The notes under the pieces are model-generated. The model had not been told where the DNA came from and searched no databases. It saw only the letters and a list, made by a program, of their open reading frames with translations. A DNA stretch of 64,000 bases from Sinorhizobium sp. B11 (GTDB taxonomy: Bacteria; Pseudomonadota; Alphaproteobacteria; Rhizobiales; Rhizobiaceae): contig CP091034.1 of assembly GCA_039725955.1 (NCBI GenBank), positions 2,170,001-2,234,000 of the forward strand, read 5' to 3'. Position 1 is the stretch's first letter. Every line of letters starts with the position of its first letter. Made by a program: the position numbers and the translations under genes. Of the stretch, positions 9,383 through 16,700 are shown piece by piece.

Positions 9383-9401
9383 CGTAACACTATTTGTTAC
9401 G
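9383..9401. promoter_or_regulatory. Palindromic operator candidate, CGTAAC-N7-GTTACG
   Basis: A perfect 6-bp inverted repeat around a 7-bp centre, 17 bp before the Rrf2-type regulator start and 110 bp before the divergent hydrolase start. A related half-site, TACGTTAC, lies at 9354-9361. Rrf2 regulators usually bind such sites over their own promoters, so autoregulation plus control of the hydrolase is my inference. Confidence 0.55.
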
Positions 9402-9417
9402 CTATGGAGAGGCGCAG

Positions 9418-9855
9418 ATGCGGCAAGACGGAAGACTGGCGCGAATGATCCATGTTCTCGTCCATATGGGATTGCTGGGCGGCCGGGAAACGAGCGAGCG
9501 CATCGCCCAGATGCTCAACACCAACCCTGTCGTCGTCCGCCGCACCATGGGCTCGCTGCGCCAATACGGCATCGTCGAATCGGAGGGCGGCCGCGGTGGC
9601 GGCTGGTCGCTGACAAGGCCGTTGGCAGAGATTACCATTCTGGATGTGCAACGCGCCCTGCAGGGCGAAACGATCCTTGATGCGCCGCTCTCCAACGATC
9701 ACCCGTCCTGCCCCGTCGAGCGCGCCGCAAATGGCAAGCTGCAGCGCGCCTTCGAAAGCGCCGAACAGACGCTGGAGCGGGAATTCCAGAAGGTGACACT
9801 GGCGGAAATCGGCGACATCGCCATGGCCACCGCCCAGGCAGAAAAGCGGGCGTGA
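9418..9855 (+). CDS. Rrf2-family transcriptional regulator
   Basis: A 145-residue winged-helix regulator of the Rrf2/YwnA type. The helix-turn-helix (ERIAQMLNTNPVVVRRTMGS) and wing (ESEGGRGGGWSLTRP) are typical. Only one Cys (in SCPVER) is present in the region where Fe-S members such as IscR and NsrR have three, so an iron-sulfur cluster is unlikely. ATG at 9418 has GGAG 8-10 bases upstream. It is divergent from the epoxide-hydrolase-like gene and the only nearby candidate target is that gene. Confidence 0.87.
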   Translation: MRQDGRLARMIHVLVHMGLLGGRETSERIAQMLNTNPVVVRRTMGSLRQYGIVESEGGRGGGWSLTRPLAEITILDVQRALQGETILDAPLSNDHPSCPVERAANGKLQRAFESAEQTLEREFQKVTLAEIGDIAMATAQAEKRA

Positions 9856-10013
9856 CACTCATCCGGCTGCTTGCTGACGGCGCGTGAATCTGCCAACTTT
9901 CAGCAAAACAACAAGACCACAAAGAACAAGAAGAAACTCCTAGTCTGGTGGCACCACATCCCGATCGCCTTCCCTGAAGGTCTCAGCGTGTCCGGTGCGA
10001 CAGGAGTTACATC

Positions 10014-10451
10014 ATGACTGGATTCTGGCCCTTGTTCGTCGGCGGCGTGGTCCCCGCCATTCTCTGGGGCATCACCGCTATTTTCCAGAAGCAGAGCGCC
10101 ATATCGGGCGTCGGCTCTTCGGCCTATCTCATCGCCTTCGGCCTGACGCTCGCTGTAGCGGGCGGGATCTCCGCCTTGATCTGGCGCCCCGCGCCCTGGA
10201 CGGCAGAAGGCATCGGCTTTGCCGCCATCGCCGGCCTCTGTTTCGCCCTCGGCACCGGCCTCATCAGCTTCGCGCTCTTTGCCTACGGCGTGCCGGTCTC
10301 CAAGCTCGCGCCGATCTGGAGCTGCAACGTCCTGGTGACGCTCGCCGTCGGCGCGCTGTTTCTGGGAGAGGCTGCTGAGGTTGATATCATCAAACTCTCT
10401 GCCGGCACCCTGCTTATCATCGGCGGCGCCATTCTTGTCAGCAAGGCGTAG
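10014..10451 (+). CDS. EamA/DMT-type small transporter
   Basis: A 145-residue membrane protein with about five hydrophobic helices, matching one EamA repeat (half of a ten-helix drug/metabolite transporter). Small members of this group work as dimers. The C-terminal half has the typical APIWSCNVLVTLAVGALFLG and a final helix GTLLIIGGAILVS. Substrate unknown. It stands alone between the Rrf2 gene and a pair of inverted repeats. Confidence 0.75.
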   Translation: MTGFWPLFVGGVVPAILWGITAIFQKQSAISGVGSSAYLIAFGLTLAVAGGISALIWRPAPWTAEGIGFAAIAGLCFALGTGLISFALFAYGVPVSKLAPIWSCNVLVTLAVGALFLGEAAEVDIIKLSAGTLLIIGGAILVSKA

Positions 10452-10462
10452 GCAGCGTTGTA

Positions 10463-10518
10463 CCGTGTCGCACCCCCCTCTGTCCTGCCGGACATCTCCC
10501 CCACAAGGGTGGAGATCG
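10463..10518 (+). repeat. Left arm of rhizobial intergenic inverted repeat
   Basis: Begins GTGTCGCACCCCCCTCTG after three bases and contains the internal palindrome CATCTCCCCCAC...GTGGAGAT. The same sequence, in opposite orientation and nearly identical, is at 10599-10654. It resembles the multi-copy palindromic intergenic elements known from Rhizobium genomes (RIME-type); the family name is from memory. Confidence 0.7.
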
Positions 10519-10598
10519 ACAAACGGCATGACCTTCGCACATCGCTAACGTTGAGCAGTTCGCAACGATGGTTGTTTGGGGAAACCAGCGCTCCCAGC

Positions 10599-10654
10599 CG
10601 ATCTCCCCACCTGTGGGGGAGATGGCCGGCAGGCCAGAGGGGGGTGCGACACGG
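10599..10654 (-). repeat. Right arm of rhizobial intergenic inverted repeat
   Basis: The reverse complement reads GTGTCGCACCCCCCTCTG, then CCTGCCGGCCATCTCCCC, matching the left arm with a few substitutions. The two arms enclose about 80 bp of unrelated sequence. The pair sits between a plus-strand transporter gene and a minus-strand TetR gene that converge on it, so it could form a bidirectional terminator-like fold in RNA. Confidence 0.7.
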
Positions 10655-10701
10655 CACACCGTCCTTCAGCGTCTTGGCCGAAATAAGCCACTATTCCCTC
10701 G

Positions 10702-11328
10702 TCAATGCCCCTTGCCGTGCAGCAGCACGTCAAAGACCATCTGCTTGAATGTCTCGAGCGGCGCTCCGCTACGGTCCGCGCGCATGCGCAGAAGCGCCCC
10801 TTCCCAACTGTTCAGGATGAAATCGGCAAGTGCGCCGGCCGGCAGCTCGCCAGTCAATGTGCCGTCTGTCTGCGCTTCGGACAGACATGCCTCAATCACC
10901 TGGCTCCAGCGGCCGAAATGCGCTGCCACATGCTGGCGGATCAAATCGCTATGATCGACCGTCTCGGCACTGAAATTGCCGAGCACGCATCCCTGCGTAT
11001 GACCTCTCAAGGCAAAGGACGCGGTGCGATCGTCGAAAAAGGCCTTGAGGCGGCGAAGCGGCGGTTTGTCGTGATCGGCAAGGAAACTCGTGAGCCGGGC
11101 AAGCGCCTGCTCGGAGTAGCGATCGGAAACCTCCGCCCCGAAGGCCTCCTTGCTCTCGAAGTAATTGTAGAAAGAGCCCTTCGGTACCTTGATGTCGTCG
11201 ACGATCTTCTGGATCCCGGTCGCGGCAAACCCATGAGCATGGATCTCCTTCAGACCCGCCTCGATAAGCTTCTCCCGCATGTGCATGTTCGGCTTGGGGC
11301 CGCGTCGAGCCGGCGTGTCTGCGTCCAT
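10702..11328 (-). CDS. TetR/AcrR-family regulator
   Basis: A 208-residue repressor. The N-terminal helix-turn-helix is typical (GFAATGIQKIVDDIKVPKGS then FYNYFESKEAFG), and the C-terminus has a TetR_C-type ligand domain with the conserved GCVLGNFSAE segment. It is divergent from an MBL-fold hydrolase 116 bp away and probably represses it. The ligand is not known. Confidence 0.9.
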   Translation of the reverse strand: MDADTPARRGPKPNMHMREKLIEAGLKEIHAHGFAATGIQKIVDDIKVPKGSFYNYFESKEAFGAEVSDRYSEQALARLTSFLADHDKPPLRRLKAFFDDRTASFALRGHTQGCVLGNFSAETVDHSDLIRQHVAAHFGRWSQVIEACLSEAQTDGTLTGELPAGALADFILNSWEGALLRMRADRSGAPLETFKQMVFDVLLHGKGH

Positions 11329-11353
11329 TTTTCCCTCTTGAACAATTATAGAC

Positions 11354-11361
11354 GACCGGTC
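11354..11361. promoter_or_regulatory. Candidate TetR operator core GACCGGTC
   Basis: A perfect 8-bp palindrome flanked by AT-rich bases (tagac-GACCGGTC-atata region), 26 bp upstream of the TetR start and 84 bp upstream of the MBL-hydrolase start. Sites with an ACCGGT core are common for this TetR subgroup. Assignment as the operator is inference from position and symmetry. Confidence 0.45.
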
Positions 11362-11444
11362 ATATATTTATCGCTTCACAGCAAAAAATCAAGCTCGATC
11401 CCTCACCCTGCCGCCAAAACTCAACTGTTCAAGGAATTACCGCC

Positions 11445-12302
11445 ATGACCTCGAACCCCACCCCCAGCCTGCGCTACGATGTCCTGACAATCCGCCGCCC
11501 AGGCCTCAGCCGCGATGTGCCGGCTGGCGATCCCGCGCTTCGATGGGTCGCCAATTCCGCCACGCTGATCTCGGGCGAACGTGATGCCGTGCTCGTCGAC
11601 ACCTTCCTGACCGAACCGCAAACAAAGACGCTCGCCGACTGGGTGGAAGCGAGCGGCAAGGACCTGAAGGCGATCTACATCACCCACGGCCATGGCGACC
11701 ATTTCTTCGGCATCGGCGCCCTGTTGAAGCGCTTCCCCGATGCGAAGGCTTATGCCATCTCAGATGTGGTGGAGGCGATGCGCCGCCAGAGCGAGCCGGA
11801 CATGCTCGATGGTTTCTGGCGCAAACTCTTCCCCGGCGAGATCGCCGAGACCATGGCCGTCGCCGATGTCCTCGAGGCGCCGGACCTGGAACTCGAAGGC
11901 CACAAGCTGATCCCGATCGATGCGGGTCATACCGACATGTCGCACTCGACCGCCCTCAACGTTCCCTCGATCGGGCTCATCGTCGGCGGCGACGTCGTTT
12001 ATAACGGCATTCACTGTTACCTCGGCGAAACCACGCGCGCGAGCAGGCAACAATGGATCGAAACGCTGGACCGGTTGAAAGAGCTAAAGCCGAAGGCCGT
12101 CGTCGCCGGCCACAAGATCCCCGAAAATGACGACAACCCCGATATCATCGACCAGACGCAGCAATACTTGCGTGATTTCAACAGGCTTGACCTGGAAACG
12201 ACGACAGCGCGTGAACTGTTCGACGCCATGCTGGCGCTCCATCCCAACCGTGCTAATCCCGGCTCGCTCTGGGGCGCTGCCAAGGTCACCAAGGGCGGCT
12301 GA
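11445..12302 (+). CDS. MBL-fold metallo-hydrolase
   Basis: A 285-residue metallo-beta-lactamase-fold enzyme. The zinc-binding motif THGHGDHFFG (HxHxDH) is intact; later metal ligands are the His in DAGHTDMSHST, the Asp in GGDVVYNG and the His in VVAGHK. An AAGGAA site lies upstream of ATG 11445. The substrate is open; homologues are often annotated as SoxH-like or Vmh-like hydrolases. The divergent TetR gene is its likely regulator. Confidence 0.87.
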   Translation: MTSNPTPSLRYDVLTIRRPGLSRDVPAGDPALRWVANSATLISGERDAVLVDTFLTEPQTKTLADWVEASGKDLKAIYITHGHGDHFFGIGALLKRFPDAKAYAISDVVEAMRRQSEPDMLDGFWRKLFPGEIAETMAVADVLEAPDLELEGHKLIPIDAGHTDMSHSTALNVPSIGLIVGGDVVYNGIHCYLGETTRASRQQWIETLDRLKELKPKAVVAGHKIPENDDNPDIIDQTQQYLRDFNRLDLETTTARELFDAMLALHPNRANPGSLWGAAKVTKGG

Positions 12303-12315
12303 CTCTTACGCTGCA

Positions 12316-12768
12316 TCAGAGCGTGACGAGATCCGCGTGCCCGAACCCTTTGGAATAATCGAGCACGGAGATCACCTTCGGCATGACACGGAAGATGCAG
12401 ATCTGATCCCGCGTCGGCATGGCGACCGCCAGATCCTGCTGGACGGGATATTTCGCCGGCATCATGCGGAGCACCCTGTCGGCCTCGTCAGGGTCTTCCA
12501 CCTTTTCGGCAAAGGCCGCCATCGACAGGCCGGTGATCTGCATCAGCTGGCCTGCATCCGGGTTGATCGTCAGCGACATCCTGTTGTCCCGCGCCAGATT
12601 GGCGGCTTTCTGGCTGTCCGGGCTGCAGAGAAAATAGAGCGTCAGCCCGTCATTGACGTAGCCCACCGTCGTCGTCTGCGGCCAGCCGTCTGGCCGGAGC
12701 GTCGCAACGCTCATGATCCGTTGCCCATCCAGGATCGCCTGGATCGTCTTCCTGATCGCCTCGTCCAT
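12316..12768 (-). CDS. Pyridoxamine 5'-phosphate oxidase-family flavoprotein
   Basis: A 150-residue split-barrel protein with the PPOx pattern: MSVATLRPDGWPQTTTVGYV at the N-terminal strands and LARDNRMSLTI near the flavin-binding core. Such proteins bind FMN or F420-like cofactors and reduce or oxidise small substrates. It is too short and lacks the substrate residues of genuine PdxH, so a role in B6 synthesis is unlikely. It is convergent with the MBL hydrolase, 13 bp apart. Confidence 0.75.
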   Translation of the reverse strand: MDEAIRKTIQAILDGQRIMSVATLRPDGWPQTTTVGYVNDGLTLYFLCSPDSQKAANLARDNRMSLTINPDAGQLMQITGLSMAAFAEKVEDPDEADRVLRMMPAKYPVQQDLAVAMPTRDQICIFRVMPKVISVLDYSKGFGHADLVTL

Positions 12769-12871
12769 GGCTCGCTCCGTTCAGTTTGCTGGCTGAAGCA
12801 TGGTTTGCTGCTCGGCATTCCGCATTGATCCGTGTCAAGGCGAATATGGATCTGGATTAATTCCAAATATT

Positions 12872-12913
12872 CCGTATTATTACAAAATATGACCAGTATA
12901 GAGAATAATACGG
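12872..12913. promoter_or_regulatory. Perfect 10-bp inverted repeat before the HTH gene
   Basis: CCGTATTATT at 12872-12881 and AATAATACGG at 12904-12913 are exact reverse complements, separated by 22 bp. The right arm ends three bases before the ATG of the helix-turn-helix gene and overlaps its ribosome-binding region. The block is AT-rich against GC-rich surroundings. Binding here would block transcription or translation start; autoregulation is inferred. Confidence 0.6.
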
Positions 12914-12916
12914 ACC

Positions 12917-13339
12917 ATGTCGGAAGAGTTCTACACCGCTGAACAGGCGGCCGAGCGGCTGAAACTGCACCCGAAGACCGTGCTGCGGCTCATCCGCGAA
13001 GAGCGCCTGCGCGCCACGCGCATCGGCAAATCCTACCGGATTCTGCGCTCCGACCTCGAAGCCTTCGCTGGTGTCAGCAACAGCGCCCCGGCCCGGCAGG
13101 CGGAGGTCTATGTCACCAGCATCGTCGAAGTGCCCGATCTCTCCGCCGACATGTCGAACCGCCTGACCGTGCTGATGCAGGCCATGCTGATTTCGCGGCA
13201 CCGCCGTCCGCACGCCCTGCAGTTCAATGCCGTCTATGACGCCGAACGGCAACTCCAGAAATTCATTCTGATCGGTACACCGTCGGACACGGCGGAACTG
13301 TTGAACAGCCTGGACGCTTATCTGAAGGCGCTCCGCTGA
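12917..13339 (+). CDS. Helix-turn-helix (excisionase/MerR-like) DNA-binding protein
   Basis: A 140-residue protein. Residues 4-52 are an excisionase-type winged HTH (FYTAEQAAERLKLHPKTVLR then RIGKSYRILRSDLEAF). The C-terminal ~75 residues (DLSADMSNRLTVLMQAMLIS and following) have no domain I recognise; they may be a sensor or partner-binding part. It is followed 18 bp later by a DUF4180 gene, most likely in one operon. There is no integrase or phage gene nearby, so a true excisionase role is unlikely; it is better read as a small autoregulated repressor. Confidence 0.8.
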   Translation: MSEEFYTAEQAAERLKLHPKTVLRLIREERLRATRIGKSYRILRSDLEAFAGVSNSAPARQAEVYVTSIVEVPDLSADMSNRLTVLMQAMLISRHRRPHALQFNAVYDAERQLQKFILIGTPSDTAELLNSLDAYLKALR

Positions 13340-13357
13340 TCAGAAGGAAGACATTCC

Positions 13358-13738
13358 GTGAGCAATGATATCAAGCTCCTGCACGGCTTTCGCGTGCTCC
13401 TGCGCAATCCCGATGGCAAGCCGTTATCGGCTGAAAGCGGCATTAACGATCTGATCGGCCACGCTCTCGGCGAAGCCGTCGATTGGGTCGTGCTGCCGGT
13501 ACCCCGCCTGCCCGAGGGTTTCCTGACGCTCCGCTCGGGCATTGCCGGTGCTGCGATCCAGAAATTCGTCAACTACCGGGTTCGTGTCGCCATCATCGGC
13601 AGGATCGACGCGGAGCTTGCCGCAAGCAACGCGCTGCAGAGCTTCGTTCTTGAAGCCAATCGCGGCACGACCTGCTGGTTTCTCGATACGATGGAAGAGT
13701 TCGATGCCAGACTGTCAGCCTTCAGCACGCCGGCATAA
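13358..13738 (+). CDS. DUF4180 domain protein
   Basis: A 126-residue protein matching DUF4180, a small alpha/beta domain of unknown function. Visible features are the SAESGINDLIGHALGEAVDW region, an extended DWVVLPVPRLPEGFLTLRSG strand-loop, and RVAIIGRIDAE. A Cys-Trp pair (TTCWFLDT) lies near the C-terminus. The family is often found beside small DNA-binding regulators, as here. No signal peptide or membrane segment is seen. Function unknown. Confidence 0.75.
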   Translation: MSNDIKLLHGFRVLLRNPDGKPLSAESGINDLIGHALGEAVDWVVLPVPRLPEGFLTLRSGIAGAAIQKFVNYRVRVAIIGRIDAELAASNALQSFVLEANRGTTCWFLDTMEEFDARLSAFSTPA

Positions 13739-13779
13739 ATCACTGATCTATCGGGATAATGCCGGCTGTCGCGGCAGAC

Positions 13780-14775
13780 TCACGCAAGGGCATGTTCAGC
13801 CTGTCGGCCGTCCCACCATTTCAGCACCCTGAGCGCCCTGAGCGTTACCCAGCGGGAGGGCTCTCCCTCACCGTCATCCATGACGAACCAGGCTCTGCCG
13901 GACACGCGCCAGTCGAGCGGCCAGCGACCATCTTCCAGTCGCCGCAGCCGGAGGTATTCAATTGCCTCTTTCAACCGCATGTCGGGAGCAGCCCCTGTCT
14001 GCAGGCTTGAGGCGCGAAAGTAATCGAGCGCCCGCAGCACATCGAAGCGCCAGCGGTTCGGATGCAGGAACTGCATGAATTTATCGTCGACCGGCTCACC
14101 GGTACTGAGACGCCGCATCAGGTGCCGCGCCAGCAGATAATCCTCGCCCGACCGTCTTGCCTCGCGCGATTGCTCGGTGCCGCCGGTACTCCGCTCGTAT
14201 TCGAGAAGTCCTTCCAGCACATTGATCGTCGTATGGAAAGAGGAGCGCAACGAGCCATTCGCCCGCTCGCAGTTCCAGCCGCCATCCGACTGTTGCTCGC
14301 CGAGCAATCTTTTCACGACGGGCGAGATATCGACGCCGAAATAGGCGCCGTCGCCAACGGTGCGGCCATTGATGCATTCCTCCACCTCTCCTTCCCAGAA
14401 AGGCTGTCCGCCCTCGTCCCAGCGGCAATTGGCGCCGATGAGTGCGACAGTTCTCCGTGCGCTTTCGGAGCGCGGGTCGAGGCCGAATTCGCGAAGCTGC
14501 GTCAGCGAGAAATTCGTTGCCGTCCAGGGCTGGCCGGTTGCCTGCCATTCCTCGCGCGTGAAATCGCTGGGCAGGAAGGAACCGCCCGCCCATTGCCCAT
14601 CGGCATCCTGAAAGGACAATAGCTTGGCGCCCCACCCCTCCCGCTCGACCTTCTGCCGTTCGGCGGACCAGACGGGTTCAGGCGCGTCCAGAAGATCGCG
14701 CAGCACCTGCCAGCGGATGGCGGGGTCAGAGGCGAGCAGCCAATCGATCACGGATGTCTCAGATGGCATCGGCAA
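13780..14775 (-). CDS. Terpenoid-cyclase/prenyltransferase-like alpha-toroid protein
   Basis: A 331-residue protein with features of the six-hairpin toroid shared by squalene cyclases and protein prenyltransferases. Repeats resembling QW motifs occur at about 56-62 (QDADGQW), 161-167 (QQSDGGW) and near 280 (LEDGRWPLDW). The acidic DxDD motif needed for squalene-hopene cyclase protonation is absent, so it is probably not a classical cyclase. It is half the usual cyclase length. Possible alternatives are a binding or regulatory toroid. It has no obvious operon partners; the LysR gene upstream is divergent. Function unknown. Confidence 0.6.
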   Translation of the reverse strand: MPMPSETSVIDWLLASDPAIRWQVLRDLLDAPEPVWSAERQKVEREGWGAKLLSFQDADGQWAGGSFLPSDFTREEWQATGQPWTATNFSLTQLREFGLDPRSESARRTVALIGANCRWDEGGQPFWEGEVEECINGRTVGDGAYFGVDISPVVKRLLGEQQSDGGWNCERANGSLRSSFHTTINVLEGLLEYERSTGGTEQSREARRSGEDYLLARHLMRRLSTGEPVDDKFMQFLHPNRWRFDVLRALDYFRASSLQTGAAPDMRLKEAIEYLRLRRLEDGRWPLDWRVSGRAWFVMDDGEGEPSRWVTLRALRVLKWWDGRQAEHALA

Positions 14776-14940
14776 GGCTCCCGTCGCTTGCGAAGACGGT
14801 TTTAAGTTTGGCCAAGCATGCGTCTGCCGTCAACATTGCGAGGCTCGACGTAAGGATTCCAGCCAACCGGAGACTCCCTCGGAGCATGGCCGCCTGATAT
14901 AGGAGTGCCCATCCTTGCCACGGAGCGCACGGAGCTCGCT

Positions 14941-15864
14941 ATGAACCCACGCCAACTGAAGACCTTCCTTGCCGTCGCAAAGCACGGCAATATCACCCGT
15001 GCCGCAAGCGAGGCCAATCTCGCCCAGTCGAGCCTCAGCGACCAGATGCAGGCGCTCGAAGAGGAATTGGGCGTCCCGCTTTTCGAGCGTTCCCGGCAGG
15101 GCGTGACCCTGACACCGGCCGGTGACGTGCTGAAATCCTATGCCGAAGAAATCCTTGCCCTGAACGACGAAGCAAAGACCGCAATCCGCGCAGCTGCCGG
15201 TCTTGAGAAACAGGCCCTGACGATCGGTACGCTCGAAACCATCGCAGCGGAAAAGCTCGCCGCCTTCCTGTCGCGTTTTCGCGGGACGCATCCCGCTATC
15301 GGTCTGACGCTGAAGATCGGCGGCAGCGGTGAATTGCAGCGGCGGCTGGAAGACGGCTCGATCGACATCGCCTTCACCTTCGACCGCGGAGAGCAGGATC
15401 GACGGTTCCAGACGCGCCTCGTCTCGCGCGAGCCGCTGACCCTGATAGCAGGCCGCAATACCCGGGCGATGCCGCCCGGAAACCTCGCTGACCTGAGCCG
15501 CCTGCCCTTCATCGCCACCGAAACCGGCTGCGTCTATCGCCGGCTCTTCGATGCTGCCTTTGCCGAGGCAGATATTGCCGCACCTGATATCGTCACCCAG
15601 GCGGACAGCGTCCAGACGATCATCCGCTTCGTCGCATCCGGCGCCGGTTACGGTCTTGTCCCGCGTCTGGCCGTCACTCCGGCCGCAGAGCGCGGCGATG
15701 TCGTGGAACTGCCCTGGCCAGGTGATACACCTGCTGCGTCGCTGATCATGCTGTGGCGGCGCCGGCGGGTGCAGCCGCCGGCGCTTTCTTCATTGATTGC
15801 CATGGCAAGCGAGGACCTGCGGCCGGTCAGACCAGCCGATGCCCGCCTTCGACATGCAGGATAG
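14941..15864 (+). CDS. LysR-family regulator
   Basis: A 307-residue LysR-type regulator. The winged HTH opens with MNPRQLKTFLAVAKHGNITR and continues SEANLAQSSLSDQMQALEEE; the effector domain begins near residue 90 (LTIGTLETIAAEKLAAFLSR). ATG at 14941 gives the standard N-terminus; an in-frame upstream ATG-less extension is not supported. Its 3' end overlaps the convergent SDR gene by 38 bp, an unusual overlap in a GC-rich genome. Target unknown. Confidence 0.9.
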   Translation: MNPRQLKTFLAVAKHGNITRAASEANLAQSSLSDQMQALEEELGVPLFERSRQGVTLTPAGDVLKSYAEEILALNDEAKTAIRAAAGLEKQALTIGTLETIAAEKLAAFLSRFRGTHPAIGLTLKIGGSGELQRRLEDGSIDIAFTFDRGEQDRRFQTRLVSREPLTLIAGRNTRAMPPGNLADLSRLPFIATETGCVYRRLFDAAFAEADIAAPDIVTQADSVQTIIRFVASGAGYGLVPRLAVTPAAERGDVVELPWPGDTPAASLIMLWRRRRVQPPALSSLIAMASEDLRPVRPADARLRHAG

Positions 15865-16579
15865 TGCCTGTCGCAAAGCCGTTGCCGATGAGGAAGCGGA
15901 TCGCGTCGGCAATATCATCAGGCCGACCGACGCGACCCGCAGGCAGCCGCTTCGCCATGGCCTCCAGCGTTGCCTGCTTGGCATCGCCGGCAACGAAATT
16001 CCAGATCGGCGTATCCACCCAGCCCGGTGACACGGCGTTGACGCGCAGAGGCGCAAGCTCGACCGCGAGCGCCCGCACCAGTCCCTCCAGCGCCGCATTG
16101 ACGGCCGCAACGACGGAACCGCGCGCCGCCGGCCGATAGGCGGCAACCCCCGACGTAAAGGTGATCGAGCCAGACGGCGGCAGGCACGGCGCGCCGTATT
16201 TGGCAAGCAGCAGCGGCCCGTAGAATTTGCTCTCGACGACCCGCTGCGCCGCCGCAAGCTGCAGATCCGGCAGCAACTGATAGGCCCCCTCGATATCGGC
16301 CGCCGTGCTGACGATATGGTCGACCGGCCCGCAATCGCGGAAGAAGGCCGCGATCTCCTCTTCACGGGTGAGATCGAGGGCCGCGGTGTTCAGATCAGCA
16401 GGGTCGCCGAGCGTCTGCCTCGCCGCTTCAAGCCTCGCCGCTTCAAGCCTCGCCGCACTGCGCCCGGCAATCGTCACCCGCGCCCCTTCGGCCAGCAGCC
16501 GTCGCGCCAGCGCCAGCCCCATGCCGGAACTGCCGCCCACGATGATGATCCCGGCGCCTTCCAAATTGATATCAGTCAT
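15827..16579 (-). CDS. Short-chain dehydrogenase/reductase
   Basis: A 250-residue SDR with the glycine motif VGGSSGMGLALA. The catalytic region is atypical: the usual Ser is in ITFTSGVAAYRP, but the expected YxxxK is replaced by a segment (RGSVVAAVNAALEGLVRALA) with no clear Tyr-x3-Lys, so this may be a divergent or redox-inactive member. The C-terminus (VSPGWVDTP and TILHVEGGH) is normal. It contains an in-frame 15-bp tandem duplication (16421-16450). It is convergent with, and overlapped by, the LysR gene. Confidence 0.8.
   Translation of the reverse strand: MTDINLEGAGIIIVGGSSGMGLALARRLLAEGARVTIAGRSAARLEAARLEAARQTLGDPADLNTAALDLTREEEIAAFFRDCGPVDHIVSTAADIEGAYQLLPDLQLAAAQRVVESKFYGPLLLAKYGAPCLPPSGSITFTSGVAAYRPAARGSVVAAVNAALEGLVRALAVELAPLRVNAVSPGWVDTPIWNFVAGDAKQATLEAMAKRLPAGRVGRPDDIADAIRFLIGNGFATGTILHVEGGHRLV
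16421..16450. repeat. 15-bp tandem duplication inside the SDR gene
   Basis: CGCCGCTTCAAGCCT occurs twice in direct succession and a third partial copy follows. On the minus strand it encodes a repeated Ala-Arg-Leu-Glu-Ala pattern in the loop after the Rossmann glycine motif. The length is a multiple of three, so the frame is kept. Such a repeat is a natural site for slippage. Confidence 0.85.
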
Positions 16580-16700
16580 CTGCGTCTCCTTCTTGTCTGG
16601 AAGAGCAGATGCCGCGCACTGGGCGGCAAGAAAAACGGAAGAAACCGATGACGCCATCGGTTTTTTCCGATGATGCGGATTCCGGCAAGCCGTCGATGCT

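Noticed and set aside
9900..10529. Long open frame on the minus strand across the EamA gene
   Set aside because: It overlaps a well-supported transporter on the other strand and enters the intergenic repeat; it has no domain signature and is a GC-driven open frame.
12917..13339. Excisionase of a prophage or integrative element
   Set aside because: The HTH resembles excisionases but no integrase, attachment repeat or phage gene is nearby.
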